Assembly (NCBI GenBank): GCA_945906015.1
Contig: CAMDQV010000047.1
Span: 1 to 10,792, forward strand
DNA length: 10,792 nucleotides
Direction: 5' to 3'
Origin: Pedobacter schmidteae
Lineage (GTDB): Bacteria; Bacteroidota; Bacteroidia; Sphingobacteriales; Sphingobacteriaceae
Position numbers and translations under genes: made by a program. The notes beneath the pieces were generated by a model, which worked only from the letters and a program-made list of their open reading frames with translations, did no database searches and was not told the origin of the DNA. Below are positions 6,932 through 10,792 of the stretch, piece after piece; the stretch's first letter is position 1, and each line of letters begins with the position of its first letter.

Positions 6932-7395
6932 ATATTTAATTTTAATTCTTCCTTTTCAAAAAAATTATCTGTTAATAAATTTCTTTGTTGTGATGCCTGA
7001 ACAGCTAATTCATCACATCTTTCATTCTCAGGATGGCCATTATGACCCTTTACCCAGGTGAATTTAATTTGGTGTAATTTGTAAACAGTAAGAAACCTTA
7101 ACCATAGATCTTTGTTTTTTTTATTTTTAAATCCTGTTTTAATCCAATTAAATACCCATTTCTTCTCAACAGAATCGATGATATATTTTGAGTCAGAGTA
7201 AACCATAATCTCCTGACCAGTTTTTTTTATACTTTCTATTCCACTAATCACTGCAAGCAATTCCATTCGGTTATTGGTTGTTTTACGATAACCTTCAGAA
7301 AGCTCTTTATAATGATTGCCTGAGCGAAGTATCACACCATACCCACCAGGACCCGGATTTCCGCTTGAGGCTCCATCTGTATATATCTCAATCAT
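6928..7395 (-). CDS. rnhA: Ribonuclease HI
   Basis: This enzyme cleaves the RNA strand of RNA-DNA hybrids and helps remove primers and R-loops. At 155 residues it equals E. coli RNase HI in length. The DEDD catalytic residues are present: Asp7 in YTDGASSGNPGPGGYG, Glu45 in NNRMELLAV, Asp68 in VYSDSKYI and Asp128 in ERCDELA. The mobile catalytic His118 lies in WVKGHNGHPEN. The basic handle region KKWVFNWIKTGFKNKKNKDLW is also typical. The start ATG 7393-7395 gives MIEIYTDG, with no conserved sequence upstream. The gene follows copA by 21 bp on the same strand and is probably read from the copA transcript. Its stop TAG (6928-6930) is interleaved with the fbp stop. Confidence 0.96.
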   Translation of the reverse strand: MIEIYTDGASSGNPGPGGYGVILRSGNHYKELSEGYRKTTNNRMELLAVISGIESIKKTGQEIMVYSDSKYIIDSVEKKWVFNWIKTGFKNKKNKDLWLRFLTVYKLHQIKFTWVKGHNGHPENERCDELAVQASQQRNLLTDNFFEKEELKLNI

Positions 7396-7416
7396 TAATC
7401 ATGCTTTATTGAGCAA

Positions 7417-9516
7417 TTATAGTGATTTTGTTTTTAATCGAATTGAATTTCCAATAACAATCACATCAGAAAATGCCATTGCTAATGCTCCAACCATTGG
7501 ATTTAAAAAACCTAATGCAGCAATAGGAATTGCCACTAAATTATAGAAAAATGCCCAAAAAAGATTTTGTTTGATAGTTAATAAGGTGTGTTTTCCAATT
7601 TTTAACATGTTTTCTATTGAAGACAGGTCGCTTTTTAAAAGAATTACCTCTGCTGATTGAATAGCTATATGACTAGAATCACTCATAGAAACGCCAACAT
7701 CTGAACTGGTTAGTGCGGGTGCATCATTGATACCATCGCCCACCATTGCCGTTTTTCCTCTTTTTTTAATTTCGTCAATAATTTCGAGTTTTTGATGAGG
7801 CATAGTTTCGGCATAAATTTCATCAATCCCTAATTTGGCACCAAGCACTTCACATTTAATTTTTAGATCGCCGCTTAACAAAACTGGGATAATATTTAAA
7901 GACTTCAAGGTTTTAATTAAATTGATTGCCTCTGGCTTAATTTCATCTTCTATGGCTATCCTTGCAACAAGGATATTATTCATTTTAAGGAATAAGCTAT
8001 AATTGCCAGGATCTTCATCAGTTTGGAGTATTTGCTTAGAGCCAAATAAATAAGTGTTGCCTTCCGAATCAGTAGCAGTCATACCTAATCCTTTTTCTTC
8101 GGTAACTTTGATAAATATAATTTTATCAGGTAATTTCAGACTTAGTTCTTTGACTAATGAACGTGCAATTGGATGATTTGAATAGCCTTCAATTCCCAAA
8201 ATGATAGATTCAGCCTTCTCCTTTGAAATTTGAATGCAATCTAGAGCCTTAATCTTAAAACTCCCTGTTGTAAGAGTTCCGGTTTTATCAAAGACCATGA
8301 ATTTTAATTTTGCGATTTCCTCTATGGTATTTCCACCTTTTATTAAGATCCCGTTTTTAGCGGCTCGTCCTAGTCCTACCATAACTGCGGTAGGAGTGGC
8401 TAAGCCCATAGCGCAAGGGCAAGAAATAACAAGTACCGCTATTGCGTTGAGCATAGATTTTTGAAAGCTTATATCAAAAGCATAAAAGGCAAGAAAGAAA
8501 GTGATTACTGATATTCCAACAACTACTGGTACGAAAATAGCGGCAACTTTATCACCAAGTTTTTGAATACTTGGTTTTGCAGCTTGTGCTTTTTTCATCA
8601 ATTCAATAATCTGTGAAAGAACGGTATGTTTTCCAATTTTAGTAACTAATAGTTGGATGCTCCCTTTTTCAATCATTGTTCCGCCTATTGCCTGATCATA
8701 TTTTGATTTTTCAACCGGTAGGCTTTCACCTGTGAGCATTGCTTCGTTTACAGAAGCATTTCCCCATATTATTTCACCATCAACCGGTATTTTATCTCCG
8801 GTATTAATTACCAATATATCTCCGGGAAGAATCTCTGAAGAATGTATTTCAATAATTTCATCATTCAACATCTTATTGGCCTTGACCTCTTGGAATAGCA
8901 TAAGCTCACGAACTGCAGATGTAGTTTGTGAAATAGATCTTTTTTCTAATACATTTCCCAAAAGTACAAGAGAAATAATAGTAGCGGCAGTTTCATAAAA
9001 TAGGAAATCTGGACCCAGATTTTGAAGGGTGCCATATAAACTATAAATAAATGCGGCACTTGATCCAATAAAAATCAGCACATCCATATTTGGAATCCCA
9101 CTTTTTAAAGAATAGTAAGCACTTTTCCCGAAATATAAACATCCTAAAACGTAAACTGGGGTACATAAAGCTAATTGAACAATAGGATTATGAAGCCAAT
9201 GGAATGGAAGAAACATATGACAGAACAAGGGAATAGTAAACAGCAGACTGAAATAAAATTTATTTTCAACCTTGTCATAGGCCTTTTCATAGATAGGAAT
9301 GCTTTCTTCGCTAACCTTATAACCCAGACCTTCAATTTCCTTAATGATTAATTCAGTCGAATTATGGTTATTTGTTTTAAACTTGACCTCGTTATTTGCA
9401 AAATCAACGTAGATATCTTGCAGTCCTTTTTTCTCTAATAATTTATGTATAGAAAGAGCGCAATTGTTACAGTGCATTCCGCTAACCTGAAGTTCAATCA
9501 ATTCTTCTTTTTCCAT
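7417..9516 (-). CDS. copA: Copper-translocating P1B-type ATPase, CopA-like
   Basis: An inner-membrane cation exporter of 699 residues with one N-terminal heavy-metal-associated domain (GMHCNNC, 13-19). Predicted helices near 87-105 and 113-195 form the first four membrane segments. The actuator loop has TGES (262-265), and the transport helix has CPC (366-368) within VISCPCAMGLATPTA. The phosphorylation site is DKTGT (410-414, Asp410), the nucleotide-binding HP pair is 448-449, and the hinge is GDGINDAP (593-600). Helix 7 keeps the YN pair (658-659). Helix 8 reads MAFSD (680-684), where copper ATPases usually have MxxSS, so Asp684 replaces the second Ser. CPC with YN still supports Cu(I). The start ATG 9514-9516 begins just before the HMA domain. 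No CopZ or copper regulator gene is adjacent. rnhA follows 21 bp downstream. Confidence 0.94.
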   Translation of the reverse strand: MEKEELIELQVSGMHCNNCALSIHKLLEKKGLQDIYVDFANNEVKFKTNNHNSTELIIKEIEGLGYKVSEESIPIYEKAYDKVENKFYFSLLFTIPLFCHMFLPFHWLHNPIVQLALCTPVYVLGCLYFGKSAYYSLKSGIPNMDVLIFIGSSAAFIYSLYGTLQNLGPDFLFYETAATIISLVLLGNVLEKRSISQTTSAVRELMLFQEVKANKMLNDEIIEIHSSEILPGDILVINTGDKIPVDGEIIWGNASVNEAMLTGESLPVEKSKYDQAIGGTMIEKGSIQLLVTKIGKHTVLSQIIELMKKAQAAKPSIQKLGDKVAAIFVPVVVGISVITFFLAFYAFDISFQKSMLNAIAVLVISCPCAMGLATPTAVMVGLGRAAKNGILIKGGNTIEEIAKLKFMVFDKTGTLTTGSFKIKALDCIQISKEKAESIILGIEGYSNHPIARSLVKELSLKLPDKIIFIKVTEEKGLGMTATDSEGNTYLFGSKQILQTDEDPGNYSLFLKMNNILVARIAIEDEIKPEAINLIKTLKSLNIIPVLLSGDLKIKCEVLGAKLGIDEIYAETMPHQKLEIIDEIKKRGKTAMVGDGINDAPALTSSDVGVSMSDSSHIAIQSAEVILLKSDLSSIENMLKIGKHTLLTIKQNLFWAFFYNLVAIPIAALGFLNPMVGALAMAFSDVIVIGNSIRLKTKSL

Positions 9517-9536
9517 GGATATAGATTTTTACAACA

Positions 9537-9570
9537 CAAATTTAACACTTATAAGAACTAATAGAACAAG
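9537..9570 (-). promoter_or_regulatory. Candidate promoter of copA-rnhA
   Basis: On the minus strand the -33 element is CTTG (9570 to 9567) and the -7 element is TAAATTTG (9544 to 9537), an exact TAnnTTTG match, with 22 nt between them. The -7 element ends 20 bp before the copA ATG, giving a short leader of about 13 nt. The spacing is slightly long for the class. Confidence 0.5.
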
Positions 9571-9579
9571 AGCTTCTAT
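9561..9579. promoter_or_regulatory. Inverted repeat overlapping the copA -33 element (possible operator)
   Basis: ATAGAA (9561-9566) and TTCTAT (9574-9579) are perfect inverted repeats around a 7-nt spacer that contains the putative -33 CTTG. This is a suitable place for a repressor or MerR-type activator. The sequence does not resemble the CueR box I know, so the regulator is unknown. Confidence 0.35.
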
Positions 9580-9690
9580 CTAATGTTTTTTATATGACAA
9601 CATCAAGCTAGTGATTTTATTAATGGATATTAATATGTTCAAAAAATCACATCTTGCTAATACTCAGTATAGAAAATTACTGATAAAAAA

Positions 9691-9721
9691 TTTGCAATAT
9701 ATGCCGAAATGCTTAGTTTTG
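9691..9721 (+). promoter_or_regulatory. Bacteroidota-type promoter of the tRNA-His gene
   Basis: TTTG (9691-9694), a 19-nt spacer and TAGTTTTG (9714-9721) match the Bacteroidota housekeeping promoter consensus TTTG-N19-TAnnTTTG exactly. Transcription would start near 9728, a few bases before the tRNA 5' end, as is common for tRNA genes. Confidence 0.8.
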
Positions 9722-9732
9722 CAAAACAAAAT

Positions 9733-9807
9733 GGTGGTTGTAGCTCAGCTGGTTAGAGTATTGGTTTGTGGTGCCGAGGGTCGTGGGTTCGAGCCCCATC
9801 AGCCACC
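9733..9807 (+). tRNA. tRNA-His (anticodon GTG)
   Basis: A full cloverleaf can be drawn. Acceptor 9734-9740 (GTGGTTG) pairs with 9800-9806, with one G-T pair. The D-arm GCTC/GAGT encloses a GG-containing loop. The anticodon stem TTGGT/GCCGA has T-G pairs around loop TTGTGGT with GTG at positions 34-36. The T-arm is GTGGG/CCCAT with loop TTCGAGC. The histidine identity elements are present: an encoded extra G at -1 (9733) opposite discriminator C73 (9807). The 3' CCA is not fully encoded (CA then T follows C73), so the CCA-adding enzyme is needed. This is a single gene with its own promoter and terminator, not part of a tRNA cluster. Confidence 0.96.
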
Positions 9808-9815
9808 CATTGTAG

Positions 9816-9851
9816 AAAGGTCTTAGTGTTTAAAGCTAAGGCCTTTTTTTT
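9816..9851 (+). terminator. Intrinsic terminator of the tRNA-His transcript
   Basis: AAAGGTCTTAG (9816-9826) pairs with CTAAGGCCTTT (9836-9846) over 11 bp with one G-T pair and a 9-nt loop, followed by an uninterrupted T-run (9844-9851). It begins 9 bp after the tRNA end. Confidence 0.9.
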
Positions 9852-9852
9852 A

Positions 9853-9866
9853 GGTATTAGGTATTT
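9853..9866 (+). repeat. Two heptamers related to the CAATACY array (reverse strand form GGTATTR)
   Basis: GGTATTA (9853-9859) and GGTATTT (9860-9866) lie in perfect 7-nt register immediately after the tRNA-His terminator. The reverse complement of the CAATACC unit at 1639-1652 is GGTATTG, so these differ only at the last base. With just two units, chance is quite possible. Confidence 0.35.
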
Positions 9867-9947
9867 ATGCTCTCCCTGTGGTAATCGGGATGCTTAGAGT
9901 GACTGATTTTTATGCAAAAACCTAGTATGATTAGATCATTCATTTTT

Positions 9948-9976
9948 TTTGACAGATTTAAGTCGAATTACTTTTC
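9948..9976 (+). promoter_or_regulatory. Weak candidate promoter for an unannotated RNA
   Basis: TTTG (9948-9951) is followed after 17 nt by TACTTTTC (9969-9976), seven of eight bases of TAnnTTTG. The spacing is shorter than the 19 nt of the tRNA-His promoter nearby. A start near 9984 would give an RNA of about 210 nt ending at the terminator 10161-10194. Confidence 0.3.
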
Positions 9977-9983
9977 TGTTATT

Positions 9984-10194
9984 TAGAAACAAAATTAGTT
10001 AGTGGGGAAATAAATCTACACTGTAAGGTATTTTCTCTACAATTTATAGATTTCTCAGCCTCAAATCAGTAATTTGAGATTCACACTTACCCAAATAAAA
10101 TGGCATGTAAATTGTATTAAGATTATTGCCTTTATAGGCATGTTTTTCATAGGTAGATGTAGGGTCGAATACTTGTTATTCGACTCTTTTTTTT
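9984..10194 (+). ncRNA. Candidate structured small RNA (hypothetical)
   Basis: I do not recognise a known family. The case rests on a strong terminator at its end with no gene in front, a possible promoter at 9948-9976, and a series of hairpins. AAATCTA (10012-10018) pairs with TAGATTT (10047-10053), with inner TGTA/TACA pairs at 10022-10025 and 10038-10041. CTCAAAT (10060-10066) pairs with ATTTGAG (10072-10078). TGCCT (10127-10131) pairs with AGGCA (10136-10140). No open frame of note lies on this strand. A 6S-like or other regulatory RNA is conceivable, but the boundaries and even its existence are inference. Alternatively the terminator may only stop read-through toward the anti-sigma gene. 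The rest of the 426-bp gap (9852-10277) holds a GC-richer imperfect hairpin near 9871-9898 and nothing else I can name. Confidence 0.3.
10161..10194 (+). terminator. Strong rightward intrinsic terminator without an assigned gene
   Basis: AGGGTCGAATA (10161-10171) pairs with TATTCGACTCT (10177-10187) over 11 bp with one G-T pair and a 5-nt loop, followed by eight T residues (10187-10194). On the minus strand the stem is not followed by a T-run, so it is not an efficient terminator for the leftward anti-sigma gene. Confidence 0.75.
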
Positions 10195-10277
10195 CTTCGA
10201 TATTTTCAAAGTAGATGAATAAATTAAACTATTGAAAAATGAATGAATGATGAGTTTTTGGGAGAGGATATTGGAGC

Positions 10278-10792
10278 TTAAATAGTTCCGATTGCCATCA
10301 TTTTATCCATTGTGGGATTTAGACTTCCACCTTTGGGTTCAAGAGTTACAGCAAATGATTGTGCATCTTTTATAAATTTCATTTTTTTCATTCCGGTACT
10401 GTCGTCCTTGGCGTCAAAGACGCCAAGATCAACCGGTTTTCCATCCACCATTGCCCATAATTGATACTGATGCTCCTGGTCATTTGAAGGCATACGGAGT
10501 GATGACAGATCGATCATTACTTCTTCCTTTTCTTCATTTAACGCGACCAGTAAACTAGCCTCGGGAGCTTTTGCTGATCCTTTTAGCGTAACCAGTTTAT
10601 ATGCAGTGGGGTTTTGATAGAATTGAAGAGCATTTTTAGTATCGCTTAGTTCGTTTTCTTTATAATTTACCTGCTTAGTGAATTTTTGATTGTCAGATTG
10701 TAGAATTGCAAGCTGAACATACGATTCATTGAGCTTATTGTTTAGATTGAATAATAAGACACTACTTATGAAAAGTAATGTTAAGGATGCTG
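10278..10792 (-). CDS. Membrane anti-sigma factor with RskA-type C-terminal domain, partial (5' end outside window)
   Basis: The open frame runs from the window edge to TAA at 10278-10280, giving 170 visible residues; an internal ATG at 10515-10517 is not the true start. The visible part opens inside a hydrophobic transmembrane helix (about 1-16, LTLLFISSVLLF). A polar segment likely to form a coiled coil follows (about 17-50), and then an anti-sigma-K (RskA) C-terminal domain (about 65-170) with QYQLWAMVDGKPVDLGVF (108-125) and FAVTLEPKGGS (146-156). Such proteins hold an ECF sigma factor at the membrane through an N-terminal cytoplasmic domain and expose this domain to the periplasm. The sigma-binding part, and probably an adjacent ECF sigma gene, would lie beyond the right edge. 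I do not see a clear leftward terminator after the gene. Confidence 0.85.
   Translation of the reverse strand, partial: ASLTLLFISSVLLFNLNNKLNESYVQLAILQSDNQKFTKQVNYKENELSDTKNALQFYQNPTAYKLVTLKGSAKAPEASLLVALNEEKEEVMIDLSSLRMPSNDQEHQYQLWAMVDGKPVDLGVFDAKDDSTGMKKMKFIKDAQSFAVTLEPKGGSLNPTMDKMMAIGTI

Noticed and set aside
9611..9826. 71-codon plus-strand frame
   Set aside because: It runs through the promoter and the whole tRNA-His gene; the apparently complex C-terminal residues are translated tRNA sequence.
9733..9851. tRNA-His as an integration site for a mobile element
   Set aside because: No integrase, no duplicated tRNA 3' end within the window and no foreign-looking genes next to it.

Overview
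The window looks like chromosomal DNA from a Bacteroidota bacterium, probably of the Sphingobacteriaceae/Pedobacter type. Four things point there: an S46 dipeptidyl peptidase, a type III glutamine synthetase next to a Bacteroidota-style PurM, starts without clear Shine-Dalgarno sequences, and promoters of the TTTG / TAnnTTTG class. The DNA is visibly AT-rich, and the genus is inference only. The content is mostly housekeeping. I see no transposase, integrase, phage gene, CRISPR array, toxin-antitoxin pair or defence gene.

Left part (1-3832). The 3' end of a DPP7-like serine peptidase runs rightwards and meets purM, which runs leftwards; a perfect 16-bp bidirectional terminator lies between them. 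Upstream of purM, also leftward, is glutamine synthetase III. The 143-bp gap between glnN and purM is unusual: a UUCG-capped terminator hairpin sits between two different arrays of 7-nt tandem repeats, and one array overlaps the glnN stop codon.

Middle (3833-6931). A 395-bp AT-rich divergent promoter region separates glnN from a tight rightward cluster: a YaeR-type VOC protein, TrmN6-like tRNA methyltransferase (start and stop overlap as TAATG), a YfcE-type metallophosphoesterase, and class I fructose-1,6-bisphosphatase. The fbp stop overlaps the stop of the leftward gene rnhA.

Right part (6928-10792). The copper ATPase gene copA and rnhA run leftwards as a likely two-gene unit from a candidate promoter near 9540-9570. 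A single tRNA-His(GTG) gene runs rightwards from an almost ideal Bacteroidota promoter and ends at a strong terminator. A 426-bp stretch without coding genes follows. It contains several hairpins and a second strong rightward terminator with no gene in front of it, so an unannotated small RNA is plausible. The window ends inside a leftward gene for a membrane anti-sigma factor with an RskA-type C-terminal domain.

Most worth a second look are the repeat/hairpin cassette at 1536-1659, the orphan terminator and candidate RNA at about 9984-10194, and the Asp in place of a copper-binding Ser in transmembrane helix 8 of CopA. None of these amounts to a demonstrated new system.
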